Assembly (NCBI GenBank): GCA_028689205.1
Contig: JAQTWP010000009.1
Span: 1-32,241 of the forward strand
Reading direction: 5' to 3'
Source: Candidatus Altimarinota bacterium
GTDB lineage: Bacteria > Patescibacteriota > Gracilibacteria > BD1-5 > UBA2023
DNA length: 32,241 nt
The notes under the pieces are model-generated. The model did not search any database, was not told where the DNA came from, and saw nothing but the letters and a program-made list of their open reading frames with translations. Shown piece after piece: positions 8,738 through 18,671 of the stretch. Each line of letters opens with the position of its first letter. Position 1 is the first letter of the stretch. The translations under genes and the position numbers were made by a program.

Positions 8738-10099
8738 ATGAACCTAGATTCAAGTGATGACATAATTTATGAAAATCTAAAACCAGGTCTTTCTGAAGAA
8801 GTTGTAAGGCAAATTTCTACTTCTAATAATGATCCCTTATGGATGTTGGATATTAGATTAAAAGCTCTAGAAGTTTTTAATTCTAAGAGCATGCCTTCTT
8901 GGTGACCAGATTTATCAAGACTAAAACTGGATGAGATTTTCTTTTTTGCAAAACCAAAAGATACTTCTAGAAATGCTGCCTCTTGGGAAGATGTACCAGA
9001 AAGTATAAAAGAGACTTTTGATAAACTCTGAATTCCAGAAACTGAGAAAAAAATGCTCGCATGAGTTGGAGCTCAGTATGATAGCGAAGTTGTATATCAT
9101 TCTCTCAAAAAAGAACTCACAGATGTATGAGTAATATTCGAAGATATGAGTATTGCCTGCCAAAATCATGAAGAGCTTTTGAAGAAATATTTCATGAAAG
9201 CTGTACCAATTACTGACCACAAGTTCGCTAGCTTACATGCTGCAGTTTGGAGTTGAGGTACTTTTCTCTATATCCCAAAATGATTAAAAATTGAAGAACC
9301 GTTGCAAGCATATTTCCGCATGAATGTTAAAGCATGAGGACAATTCGAACATACAATTATAGCATTAGAGGACGAAGCAGAAGCTCATTATATAGAATGA
9401 TGTAGTGCCCCGAAATACTGAACTCTGTCACTTCATGCTTGATGTGTGGAACTTTATGTAGGTTCCAAATCCAAACTTCGCTATTCCTCAGTAGAGAATT
9501 GGAGTGCAGATACTTATAATCTGAATACAAAAAGAGCTATAGTGGAAGAAAGTGGACATATAGATTGGGTTGGAGGTAATATGTGAGCTGGGATTACAAT
9601 GCTTTATCCTTGTTCTGTGCTTAAATGAAATAATAGTTCCGCAAATCACCTGTGAATCGCTTTTGCCAATAACTGACAAATAATTGATGCTGGAGCAAAA
9701 GTTATACATATCTGAGAAAATACAACTTCAAAAGTTGTTTCAAAATCAATAAGCAAATGATGATGAAAATCAATATACAGATGATATCTTGAGATTAAAA
9801 AATCCGCTCATAATTCTACAGCAAGTATAGAATGTGATGGACTTATAATTGATACGGATTCATCAAGTGATACAATTCCATATATTAGTGTAGAAGATCC
9901 TAGTAGTACAGTTGCCCATGAAGCTAGCGCAGGCAAGATAAATGAAGAACACCTTTTTTACTTACAGAGTCGTGGAATAGGAAGAAAAGAAGCAGAAACA
10001 ATGGTTGTTAATTGATTCCTGAGTCCGATAATTAAAGAACTTCCACTTGAATATGCTGCAGAAATGAATGTGATAATTGGAATGGAATTAGAGAAATAA
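8738..10099 (+). CDS. sufB: SufB, Fe-S cluster scaffold protein
   Basis: 453 residues, close to the usual SufB length. SufB forms the SufBC(2)D complex on which the Fe-S cluster is built. Family segments seen: [110 protein letters not shown], and the C-terminal VAHEASAGKINEEHLFYLQSRGI. TGA supplies many motif glycines (for example WSGG, EGCSAP and MGAG). The start is the ATG at 8738. A weak hairpin at 10101-10118 follows. Confidence 0.94.
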
Positions 10100-10100
10100 A

Positions 10101-10118
10101 AAGAGTCCTAAGACTCTT
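10101..10118. terminator. Short hairpin between converging genes
   Basis: AAGAGTC (10101-10107) pairs with GACTCTT (10112-10118) around a 4-base loop, between the ends of sufB (+) and the small minus-strand gene ending at 10129. The U-run is weak, so it may be only a partial terminator. Confidence 0.5.
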
Positions 10119-10128
10119 AATTATAAGA

Positions 10129-10281
10129 TTAACTACCATAGGCAGTTTCTCTTGAGATTTTGTACCCGGTAAATATCGATGATAAATACATAGGAACACT
10201 GTAATTCGGACATATAAATATGAAAAAAGAGGAAACTACAATCACACTTACAAGTATTGAATAAAATATTTTTTCTGGCAT
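10129..10281 (-). CDS. Possible 50-residue small membrane protein
   Basis: The minus-strand ORF from ATG 10281 encodes MPEKIFYSILVSVIVVSSFF and so on: one hydrophobic segment (residues 5-25) followed by a short polar tail ending in TYGS-like residues. It is preceded by AAAGGAG about ten bases upstream of the ATG, a rare clear Shine-Dalgarno sequence in this window. It contains no TGA codon. It lies antisense in the sufB-sufD gap. No family recognised; small size keeps confidence moderate. Confidence 0.45.
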   Translation of the reverse strand: MPEKIFYSILVSVIVVSSFFIFICPNYSVPMYLSSIFTGYKISRETAYGS

Positions 10282-10356
10282 ATCCTGAGTTCTCCTTTAT
10301 GTAGAATTTGTATTTATTTTTTAAAAACTTTAATTTTATTTTAACTTTTGTCAAAT

Positions 10357-11043
10357 ATGATTAAGACTTCTGATAATTATCTGAAAAGCTGAATATATAA
10401 TATCTCTGATTTGAACTCTGAGATTATTATAATTTGAGAAAATGAAAACGTTGTTATTGTAGATTTTGAGAATATATCTTGAATTAAAAAACTTGAATTA
10501 CTAGAAAATTCAAACTTAGAATTTTATTCTATATATGAATTATCTTGAGATTATTGAGTAGAAATTATTACCAAGTGAAATAATACTAATTCAATAATCA
10601 ATATCCTTAATTTATCAAAAGAAACACAAATAAATCTAAGTGCAATTGCGAATCTAGAATCAAATAATTCAACTTCAGATATTCATATAATTAGCTTATG
10701 CGGCAAAAATTGAAAAATAAAAATCAATTCTTGAATTAATATTACAAGTAATACAATAAATTGCAGCTGAAATATTCTCCAAGAAAATGTTTTTTTATGA
10801 GAAATAGGTAAGATAATATGAATTCCTGCGCTTAATATAGAGACTAATGAAGCAAAAGCTAATCACGCTTTAAAAATTGAAAAAGTTAATGAAAAAGATT
10901 TATTTTATCTTGAATCACGTTGAATTGACAGAAAAAGTGCTACAAGTCTTATTTTAGACAGTAAAATAAATGAATTGTTTACTGGTAAAATACCTAATTA
11001 TTGAGAACATATAAATAATTCAATAGAAAGGTTTTTAAAATAA
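10357..11043 (+). CDS. Short SufD-like Fe-S assembly protein
   Basis: A 228-residue protein, about half the usual SufD length. The C-terminal part has the SufB/SufD core signature: NEAKANHALKIEKVNEKDLFYLESRGIDRKSATSLIL (about 165-205), parallel to the VAHEASAGKINEEHLFYLQSRGI of SufB next door. The N-terminal half is Asn/Ile/Ser-rich beta-type sequence (SNTINCSGN and similar), fitting a reduced right-handed beta-helix. SufD partners SufB in the SufBCD complex and is needed for iron entry. The large N-terminal helical domain appears to be missing. Position between sufB and sufS supports the call. It ends 65 bases before sufS. Confidence 0.75.
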
Positions 11044-11108
11044 ATTTTCTATAAATAGTAATTTTATCTATAATCAGATAGTTTTGTGTTAAATAAATAA
11101 TAAAATAT

Positions 11109-12494
11109 ATGAATAATATAAAAAATGATTTTCCTATTTTTGCTAACAATCCTTGACTTGTATTCCTTGATAATGCTGCTAGTACACAGAAACCAAGTTA
11201 TGTTATAAATTGAATTAAGCATTTTTTAGAACATGATTATGCTAATATTCATCGCTGAGCATATTCTCTATCCGAAAAATCTGAAGAATTATATGAAAAA
11301 TCAAAGGAAAAAGTCAAAGAGTTTATAGGTGCAAAATATATTTCAGAAATTAATTACACCTATAATTCGACTTATGCAGTTAATTTGCTTGCATTAAGTC
11401 TTAAAAGATCTTGAATACTCAAAAAATGAGACAAAATTCTTCTATCAATTGCCGAACACCATGCGAATATTGTACCTTGGTTAATCTTAAAAGAAGAAAT
11501 CTGAATAGAAATAGACTATATTGGAATAAAACCAGATTTTTCTTTAGATTTTGATGATTTGGAAAGAAAATTAACTCCTGAGGTTAAGTTAGTTTCTCTA
11601 ACTTACGCTTCTAATGTAACTTGAGAGATTTTTGATCTTGAAAAAGCAGGCAAGATAATTAAAGATTATCAATGTCATTCCGGACTTGATCCGGAATCTA
11701 TTAAATTAGAAATGAAAATTCAAAAAAATCCTCCACTCTTCGTAGTTGACGCTAGCCAAGCTGTACCAAACTTCAAAGTTGATGTAGAAAAACTGAATTG
11801 TGATTTTTTGTTTTTTACAGGTCACAAAGTAATGGCAGAAACTTGAATTGGAGTACTTTATGGTAAAAAAGAGCTTCTAAAAAAATTTCAAAGCTGACTA
11901 GGATGAGGTTGAGCTATTAATTGGGTAAAAGAACAAGAATATTCTCCATCTGGACTTCCTTCTCGTTTCGAACCTGGTACTCCGAATATTATCTGAGCTG
12001 TAAGTTTACTTAAAGCTTTTGAATACATAGAAAGTATTGGATGATATGAAGTGATTGAGAAAAATGAAAAAGAATTGGTAGTATATTTCTTAGGAAAACT
12101 AGAAAAATACTTATATTCCGCTGTCATTGCGAGTGATAACGAAGCAATCCAGAAAACTTCACCAATGGATTGCCACGATTTATGTTCCTTTATGGGTTGC
12201 GATGACGAATTAAATATTAAATCTACCAAATCTAGAATCAAATTAATTGGTTCTAATAAGCCAGATAATAGACTTGGTATTTTTTCTTTAGAAATTCTCT
12301 GAATTCATTCTAGCGACCTGGCAGATATGTTTGCCAATGAGAATATATGTATTAGAGCATGACTTCATTGTGCAGAACCTCTAGCTAATAACCAAGGATT
12401 CAGTGCAAGTCTTAGAATAAGTCTTTATCTTTATAATGATAAAAGTGATATTGATAGGTTTTTTGAAGTTTTAGATAATATTTTTGATAAATAA
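11109..12494 (+). CDS. sufS: SufS cysteine desulfurase with two in-frame repeat insertions
   Basis: A PLP enzyme that removes sulfur from cysteine to feed Fe-S assembly. Family features: LDNAASTQKP near the N-terminus, AEHHANIVPW, DASQAVP, the PLP lysine Lys240 in FFTGHKVMAETGIGVLYG, RFEPGTPN, and the catalytic Cys421 in RAGLHCAEPL. At 461 residues it is about 55 longer than usual. The excess is explained by two palindromic repeats translated in frame: 11674-11700 (CHSGLDPES, residues about 189-197) and 12123-12207 (residues about 339-367, starting VIASDNEAIQ). Both lie in variable regions away from catalytic motifs. sufU starts one base after the stop. Confidence 0.93.
11674..11700 (+). repeat. 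Palindromic element inside sufS (first)
   Basis: GTCATTCCGG...CCGGAATCTA, the same architecture as the intergenic elements at 8418 and 18079. Read in frame it gives CHSGLDPES without a stop. Confidence 0.85.
12123..12207 (+). repeat. Palindromic element inside sufS (second, long type)
   Basis: An 85-base element with inverted ends GTCATTGCGA and TTGCGATGAC and internal complementary blocks (GAAGCAATCC / GGATTGCCAC). It stays in frame through sufS. Its bases are much less AT-rich than the surrounding gene. Confidence 0.82.
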
Positions 12495-12495
12495 T

Positions 12496-12894
12496 ATGTC
12501 ACACTCAGAATTAATAGCAGAATATGCGAGAAATCCTCCGAATAACTATAGAATGGATAATTATATTGTGTCTCATAATGAAGAAAGTAGAGTTTGTGGT
12601 GATACTATTGAAGTTTTCCTAAAAATTAAAGAGAATATTATAGAAGATTATTCTTTTATATGAAATACCTCAATTATAACTACCGCTAGTGCATCAATAT
12701 TCTGAGAATCCATTATTTGAATGGATATAAAAGATATATTGGATTTTAGTTTAGATTATATTCAAGATCTTATTTGAGAAGTGTCTCCACGTCGTAGACA
12801 TGCAGCAACACTAGGATTACTTGCTACAAGAAACGCAATTCATGGATATCTTAATGATTGAATTACAGATGATTTTAGTGATGTTTTAGAATAA
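12496..12894 (+). CDS. SufU/NifU-like protein lacking two ligand cysteines
   Basis: 132 residues, within the SufU/IscU range. SufU-type proteins carry three conserved cysteines used for zinc or cluster binding and sulfur acceptance. The first is present (VCGD, Cys34), with downstream family pattern IIEDYSFIGN...ASASIFGESIIGMDI. At the second site the usual GEGC is replaced (FIGNTSIITTASAS, Cys to Ser), and at the third 'R-I-K-C-A-T-L' reads RRHAATL (Cys to Ala). The fold is therefore recognisable, but classical sulfur-acceptor chemistry looks impossible without help. One base separates it from sufS, so they are surely cotranscribed. Confidence 0.8.
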
Positions 12895-12931
12895 TTATCT
12901 AAAACACATAACCATTTTTTAGATTATATAT

Positions 12932-12960
12932 GCCATTTCGAAGCGTTAGCGAGAAATCTT
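12932..12960. repeat. Palindromic element downstream of the suf locus
   Basis: Starts GCCATTTCGA and ends GCGAGAAATCTT, a member of the dispersed palindromic family. Confidence 0.65.
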
Positions 12961-13607
12961 CAATATTTTATTAAAATTATCTAAAGATAGAAGAAAGATT
13001 GCCATTCTAATTTATATTCAATATAAAATTATTGAATTATAGAATAATAATTCTTATTAGTAAGTTTATTTCTTAAAAATAGCTTCTTAAAAGGATTTCT
13101 CATTATTATTAAAATAATTAAAAGGTAAAATATTCCATAAATTACAAAACTCAACAAAACCAAAAATCCCTAATTTTTACTTTAAATTAGGGATTTTTTT
13201 ATATTATTTAACGAAAAATTGAACAAAAAATTAGTACATCAGACCAAAAAACCAAAAATTTCCAATAATGTTAATAAAAATGTATAGTTTATACTTTTAA
13301 TAAGCCATTATTAAAAAAACACTATATGTAAAAAATGCTTTAAAACACAATATATAGTATGTTTTGAATGAAAACTCATCTATGAATATACAAAAATAAG
13401 CAAAAAACTTATATAATATTATTAATTAATTGCTTTATTAAAGGGAGAATTGTGTATTATTTATTTATACAATATGCTATATTCCAGACATAATTAGACA
13501 GAAATATCATTTTATTTGTCTACTTTTTTTTGTATATAAGTTTTTAGCTTACATAAAGCTATATATTATATTAATAATAATATTATGACATAAATTAATA
13601 ATTGTAC
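12961..13607. other. Gene-free AT-rich region
   Basis: No convincing protein gene in any frame with TGA as Gly. It holds a bidirectional terminator (13162-13198), an imperfect inverted repeat around 13317-13366 (AAACACTATAT / ATATAGTATGTTT) and a small TAGCTT/AAAGCTA hairpin near 13550. The RNA candidate at 13608 follows. Confidence 0.5.
13162..13198. terminator. Strong bidirectional terminator
   Basis: AAAAATCCCTAATTT (13162-13176) and its complement (13184-13198) form a perfect 15-bp stem with a short loop and T-run. It probably ends suf transcription. Confidence 0.85.
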
Positions 13608-13748
13608 AAGCTACTCTGTTTGCTAGAATAACGGTTTATATGTTATTATATGTGTGTAAGTTTGATATGTGAATCCGAACCAAATAAAGATTCTGGACCA
13701 CAATCAAATATGATAATTAACATATGCTCAGCAAACAGGGACAAGCTT
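13608..13748 (+). ncRNA. Rod-like structured RNA candidate (141 nt)
   Basis: Nested complementary blocks fold the whole segment into one long hairpin: AAGCT (13608) with AGCTT (13744), CTGTTTGCT (13616-13624) with AGCAAACAG (13730-13738), the ATATGTTATTATAT region with ATATGATAATTAACATAT, TTTGAT with ATCAAA, TGTG with CACA, and apical GAATC/GATTC. A large asymmetric bubble follows the closing stem. A rod with a central bubble recalls 6S RNA; the conserved GGAA apical loop of SRP RNA is absent. Strand and ends are inferred from the terminator downstream at 14091. Identity is unproven. Confidence 0.5.
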
Positions 13749-13837
13749 AACTCACTTGCAACCCGAATAAAAATAAGACAAAATCAAATAAAAATAAAAA
13801 ACTCTATATAAAACAAAAATAAAATATAGACACAACC

Positions 13838-14125
13838 TATGAGATGACGGAGGGTGGTAAATTCACATTAAACAAAATAATTAATGCGAGTTTTAGCACA
13901 CTTCGATCATCTCTCAAATAAAAATATACAAAAAGGCCGTGGTGAAAATGCCTTTTCAAATAACTTCCCAAAGCTGGGCTCCTCGATAGCAATATCGAGT
14001 TAGTTTCCTTGAGTCAGGGAACAAATCGCTACTTTGACAGTTCTCCATAAGGCAAATGCCTTGAGATACTCCTTAGAGCACCAATATTATAAAAGCTCCA
14101 ATCCCACCAGGGTTGGGCTTTTTTC
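13838..14125 (+). ncRNA. Multi-hairpin structured RNA candidate with terminator
   Basis: No open frame is plausible here and the bases are less AT-rich than the flanks. Hairpins seen: GAGATGA (13841) with TCATCTC (13907); AAAAGGC/GCCTTTT (13931-13956); CCCA/TGGG (13967-13978); CTCGATA-GCAA-TATCGAG (13982-13999), a perfect stem closed by a GNRA tetraloop; GTTTCC/GGGAAC (14003-14022); AAGGC/GCCTT (14049-14062). It ends in the terminator at 14091. RNase P RNA, tmRNA and SRP RNA signatures were sought and not found. It may continue from the rod-like RNA at 13608 as one transcript of about 520 nt. Confidence 0.6.
14091..14125 (+). terminator. Intrinsic terminator of the structured RNA
   Basis: AAAGCTCCAATCCC pairs with GGGTTGGGCTTT (one bulged C, two G-U pairs) and is followed by a run of T. 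This fixes the plus strand as the transcribed one. Confidence 0.85.
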
Positions 14126-14254
14126 TTATTTATTTTAAAAAAAGCTTAATCCATATATCAATAATTATAATCCTAAAAATCAGAATATCAGAAATACAAT
14201 TTGGAAAAAAACGTTCTTAGAGTAAAATAAATCAATTATCCATAATAAAATTCT

Positions 14255-15589
14255 ATGAAAAAATTATTAATAATTCTAATAAGTATTTCCATTTTTACTT
14301 TAAACATATCACTAACTAATGCTTTTTCTCTTCCTCAGGTTACTTTTGATAATTACGCCGTCAAAAACCAGTATATCAAGTTTGAAAACCTAATAGAAGC
14401 AAAGTTATGAACAATAATTGCTAATTTTTCAACTGAAAATAAAAGTAGTCTTAATACAAGACTTAACACACTTAAAGATTTGTTCATAAAGCTAGATAGA
14501 CAAGTAACTCTTAGAAATAGAAAAGAAGGATCATACATAATCACTGATTTAAAAAAAGAAATAGTATCTATGATATATTTTGTAAAAAATGCAAAAAATA
14601 TTCAAAAAATAAATACTACAAATAATTCTATAGTTAATAAAAATCAAGTTAAATTAAACGAGTTCGCATCAAATTCTGTTTATTGAGATTTAATGTATTA
14701 TGCTGATTATTTTGAATGACGTAACACTTCTAATGGTAATATATTTTCTCAAGCATATTTCTCAGCCGCTAAATGTAACGTAGACCTTAATAAATTCATC
14801 CAAGTTTGGTCAGGCAATAAAAGCCTTATAGTTAAAGTTAATGACAGGCCGAATTGTGAAAGATTCCCAAATCTGATAGATATGACCACAACTGCATTTG
14901 ATTATTTTTCTGCTAGATATATTTGAAAAGCTGAATGAGAATATATTGAACTATGAACTTCTCTGAAAGATTATTATAAAATGTACTTCCCAACTGATAT
15001 ATATAATGATGAGTGAATTGTATTACAAAACAAAACTCCTAATTCATATCTTCTGAATGAAACTATTAATATTAATTGAGAATTAACTCTTCCATGAAGA
15101 GAAATATCTCTGAAAATTATTTCTCCGACAGGCAAAAATATAGTACTTACAAAACAAGTTGATAAATATTTTTCTTTTTCTTATCCACTAGAAGAATTAT
15201 GAGAATATAGCGTAAGTTTTGTTTGATCTTCTAATACTTTCAAAATATATACTCTGGATGATAGTTTATTCTCTGGGAAAAAATTCATTACTCAAGATAT
15301 AACCAAAATAAGTTCACCAACTATAACAAAAGAACCTCTATGAAAAGAATTAAATGCTTATAGAATAGTTCTTAAATGAAATAATTATAATGTGGCTGTA
15401 ATAACAATTGGATGAAAAACATATTATTATTCATGAATTGGAGATATTATAATACCAGAAAATATATTAAATAACACAAATGAAGTTAATATCAGAATTA
15501 ACTCATCAAAAACCATAACTAATTTTTCACACGATTTCTACACTGAGCCAGTTGCAATTTTTGACTGAAACGTTATAATGTCAAAATAA
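14255..15589 (+). CDS. Exported protein with RlpA-like double-psi beta-barrel
   Basis: A 444-residue protein. Residues 1-26 form a signal peptide (MKK, hydrophobic LLIILISISIFTLNIS, then NAFS). Residues 27-140 are Lys/Asn-rich, with many helix-forming residues. Residues about 143-230 match RlpA/expansin-type barrels: YYADYFEGRNTSNG, AAKCNVDLNKFIQVW, then VKVNDRPNCERFPNLIDM, with the family's V-N-D-R and I-D-x-(S/T) signatures. RlpA-type domains bind or cleave glycan strands of peptidoglycan. The C-terminal 200 residues look like beta-rich, Ig-type wall-anchoring or spacer domains. Function at the cell envelope is inferred. Confidence 0.8.
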
Positions 15590-15698
15590 TTTATGTAATT
15601 TTGTGACGATTTGTATTTGAGTTCGTATATCAAGGTAAGAGACCAAAATAAAAACAAATAGGTTTCTATTTAATAATTATTTCTTAATCTTATTTTTT

Positions 15699-18059
15699 AT
15701 GAAAAAATTACTCCCCTTTTTATCATTAGTAGTATTACTAATGGCCTCATCCCAAACTTATGCCATAGACATTTGAGAATCAAAAATTGGTTGCTGACTT
15801 GTATGATGATGCGCAAGTTGAGTTTCAACAACTTTAGCCTCTACTACAGATGAGCAATTATTGAATTTAGATAATTCATGAACAACTCAAGAATTAAGTG
15901 CTAATTTTGAACTAAAAAAGTTCTCTAGTTGTGAAAATTTTGAGAATGTAGTGAAAAAATATATTCAAGATTATTCTAGACTATATCCGAATAGATGATT
16001 CTGATATGATATTATGTTACAAGATGATATGGCTCTACCTAATGGTGCGGTAGAAAAATCTATTTCAGATTCTGCTGTATGAAATTCGTCTTCTGTAACT
16101 CCAGAAGCACAAGCAGCCAACTTTAGTGAAACTAATATTCAAGTGACTTGAGTTGATGAAAGTGAAATTATTAAAACAGACGGTAAAAATATTTATTTTT
16201 ATAATGAACTGACTCATTCTATATATATTGCCAAAGCATTCCCTGCAAAAGATTTACAAATCCTAAAAGTTATTAAAGTTCCTGCTTCTTTTAATTCACC
16301 AGAACTATATATTAATTGAACAAAATTAATAATAATAGCAAATAAATACTTCCAATGAAATTACAGTTATTATTGGTTTGCTAGACAACAAAAAACAGTA
16401 TTTGTAAGTTATGATATAAGTGACCTGAATAATCTAAAAGTTGAGAAATATTATCAAGTCGACTGAACCGTAACTAAGTCAAGAAGAATAGGTAAATATG
16501 TTTATATATTATCTCAAAGTAATTTTTCTTTCCCATATAATACATATGCTCCTATGATTAAAAGTTGAGTATCTTCGCTTGATACTCAAAAATTAAATGC
16601 AGACTTTGATGCTAAAAAAATTCTTCCAAAAAAGGCTGAATTAAGGCTTACTAATAATGTTTCTGAGCAAAATGTGAATATTCATGGTTCTCCTGCTCCT
16701 TATAATCTTAGTCAATGATATACTTCACAGTGTAGCGATATTGAATACGTCATGCCAGATGAAGCAACTTTAGCAAAATTCAATTTTACTCCAAGCTATA
16801 CTACTCTATCTATAATCAATACAGAAGATCCTTCAGAAACTGTGAAAACTAAGCTTCTATTTGGGGACGTTAATGAAGTTTATATGAGCCTTGATAATCT
16901 TTATATAACTTCTAATTTGTATACTTCTTATAATTTCACATGTCCTGTAATTCAATGTATAAAAGCTCCTTGTCCTCAATTACCTTGTTCTATGCCGTAT
17001 TATAATGCTTGAGAAAACACTCTAATCCACAAAATTGCTCTTAATGGAAACCAAGCTACATATAAAGCTTCTACTATAATTCCTGGTTCCCCTCTTAATC
17101 AATATTCAATGGATCAAGCAAGTGATTGAACTTTTAGAATTATAACAACTTCTTATTCGCCTAGTCATTCTACAAATGTATTCGTACTTGATAAAAACTT
17201 AAAAGTCTCAGGAAAACTTACTTGACTTGCAAAAGATGAAAACTTCCAAAGTTCTAGATTTATCTGAAATAAACTCTATCTTGTAACTTTCCAACAAATA
17301 GATCCATTATTCGTAATTGATTTATCAGACAATACTAATCCGAAAGTTCTTTGAGAACTTAAAATTCCAGGTTATTCGACTTATCTACATCCATATGACG
17401 AAACTCACTTAATCTGACTCGGATATGCAACTCAAGATAGTTGACATGGATGAATAATGAACGGTTGACTAAAGATTGATTTGTACGATGTATCTGATAT
17501 TAAAAATCCTAAACAACAATATACACTTACAATCTGAGCTCAAGGTTCAACTTCTGATACTCTATCTAATCCAAGATTATTCACTTGGAACGCAAAAGAA
17601 AAATTATTATTCATGCCAGCAACACTATATAAGAGTGCTAATGATGCAAATAATCCTTACCGCCATAGTGACGCTTTCCAATGATCAATGGCAATTAAGA
17701 TAGATAAAGATAGTTGAATAAAAGAAATTGCAGAAGTAACTCATATTAATACACCTAATCTAGAAAAAGCAAGATTAGAAGAATGTGCAAAATATACTTC
17801 TGTAGAACCACCAAAGTGTGAGAAACTAATTAATGGCAAAGAATATTGTCCACCAGTTAGTACGTATGTTCCAACATATTGTTACGCTTCTAGCTCAGCT
17901 TGAGAATACTTCGCTAACCAAATCTGGAATTACAACAATGAATTCGTAATAAGGAATCTATATCTAGATAATCTATGGTATACAATTAGCAATACCAAAA
18001 TCCAAGTTAATGATATTGCAGATTCTTTCAAGAAGATAGATGAAGTTAGTATGAAATAG
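15699..18059 (+). CDS. Secreted beta-propeller domain protein
   Basis: 786 residues with a signal peptide (residues 1-22, MKKLLPFLSLVVLLMASSQT, cut near YA-ID). The hallmark of the secreted beta-propeller family (Pfam Beta_propel) is clear near residues 145-162: TNIQVTGVDESEIIKTDGKN. Repeated beta blades follow, with V-x-x-Y-D-I-S-D-L-x-N, VFVLDKNLKVSG, LFVIDLSDNTNPKVLGEL and LKIDLYDVSDIKNPK motifs. Cysteines cluster in CPVIQCIKAPCPQLPC and near the C-terminus, suggesting disulfides. The role is unknown, probably extracytoplasmic binding. It ends in TAG, followed by a palindromic element and a terminator. Confidence 0.85.
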
Positions 18060-18078
18060 TGTTTAAGAAATATTCTAT

Positions 18079-18104
18079 GTCATTCCTGGCCACGACAGGA
18101 ATCT
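18079..18104. repeat. Palindromic element after the propeller gene
   Basis: GTCATTCCTGGCC...CAGGAATCT, the compact type of the dispersed family. Confidence 0.75.
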
Positions 18105-18111
18105 GACTACT

Positions 18112-18146
18112 AAAACTCCCGATTAATTTTCGGGAGTTTTTGTTTG
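18112..18146 (+). terminator. Intrinsic terminator
   Basis: AAAACTCCCG (18112-18121) pairs with CGGGAGTTTT (18131-18140) and is followed by T residues. Confidence 0.88.
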
Positions 18147-18338
18147 TTATAAAGGGGATTTTATATTTCTTAGCTTAGGATTCATAACATGGGTATAAAT
18201 CTGAGTTGTGCAATATATTTAAAAACTCTTTTTTAGGATTTTTATAAAAGGGGGTAAAGAAATAAGGTAAAAATTCTTTGAATTTTTGAATAAAATAATT
18301 ATATTAAATTTATGAATTTTATTTTTTATAAAAAAAAT

Positions 18339-18648
18339 ATGAGTAATAATACTAATAAAGAACTTGAAAAAAACACTTTCAGAAATTAATTTAATGTTAA
18401 AAGATAAAAACATATCTGATTCTGAAAAAGAAAGATTAGAAATCTATAAATCACAAATAACTTGAGCTTTATTCAGCAATTGGTTTCCAAAATGATTTTT
18501 TAGAAAATTTATTATGATAATTATTTTCTTTATTTGATTATATTGAGTAATAAATATTTCAATGAATTTTATATTTATTTGGTTGATTTTAATATTATTT
18601 TCACCAAGAGCTATTTGAGAAATTATTCATTTTTTTAAAAAAGACTAA
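18339..18648 (+). pseudogene. Small two-helix membrane protein, frameshifted at an A7 run
   Basis: The frame from ATG 18339 (MSNNTNKELEKN) hits TAA after 17 codons. Dropping one A from the A7 run at 18366-18372 gives a continuous product of about 102 residues: KELEKTLSEINLMLKDKNIS..., two hydrophobic segments (FIMIIIFFIGLYGVI and FIFIWLILILF) and a basic end. A +1 shift is needed; the usual bacterial -1 slip at A-AAA-AAC would lead to an early stop. This is either a disrupted gene, an assembly error, or translation from the internal ATG at 18394. It lies in the inverted-repeat-bounded segment. Confidence 0.6.
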
Positions 18649-18671
18649 TTTACATATTTACTTAAATCTCT

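Noticed and set aside
11888-12302. Standard-code ORFs on both strands within sufS.
   Set aside because: They are fragments or antisense shadows of sufS once TGA is read as Gly.
13359-13490. A 43-codon plus-strand ORF with TGA as Gly.
   Set aside because: AT-rich chance ORF without ribosome site, family pattern or conserved features.
13608-13640. CTACTCTGTTT resembles part of E. coli 4.5S (SRP) RNA.
   Set aside because: The conserved GGAAG...AGCAGCC apical motif of SRP RNA is missing, so the match is probably chance.
13851-13862. AGGGTGGTA resembles the T-box antiterminator core.
   Set aside because: The required ACCGCG continuation, specifier loop and a downstream aminoacylation gene are absent.
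18361-18376. Programmed -1 frameshift at A-AAA-AAC.
   Set aside because: The -1 frame reaches a stop within seven codons; the continuing frame needs +1.
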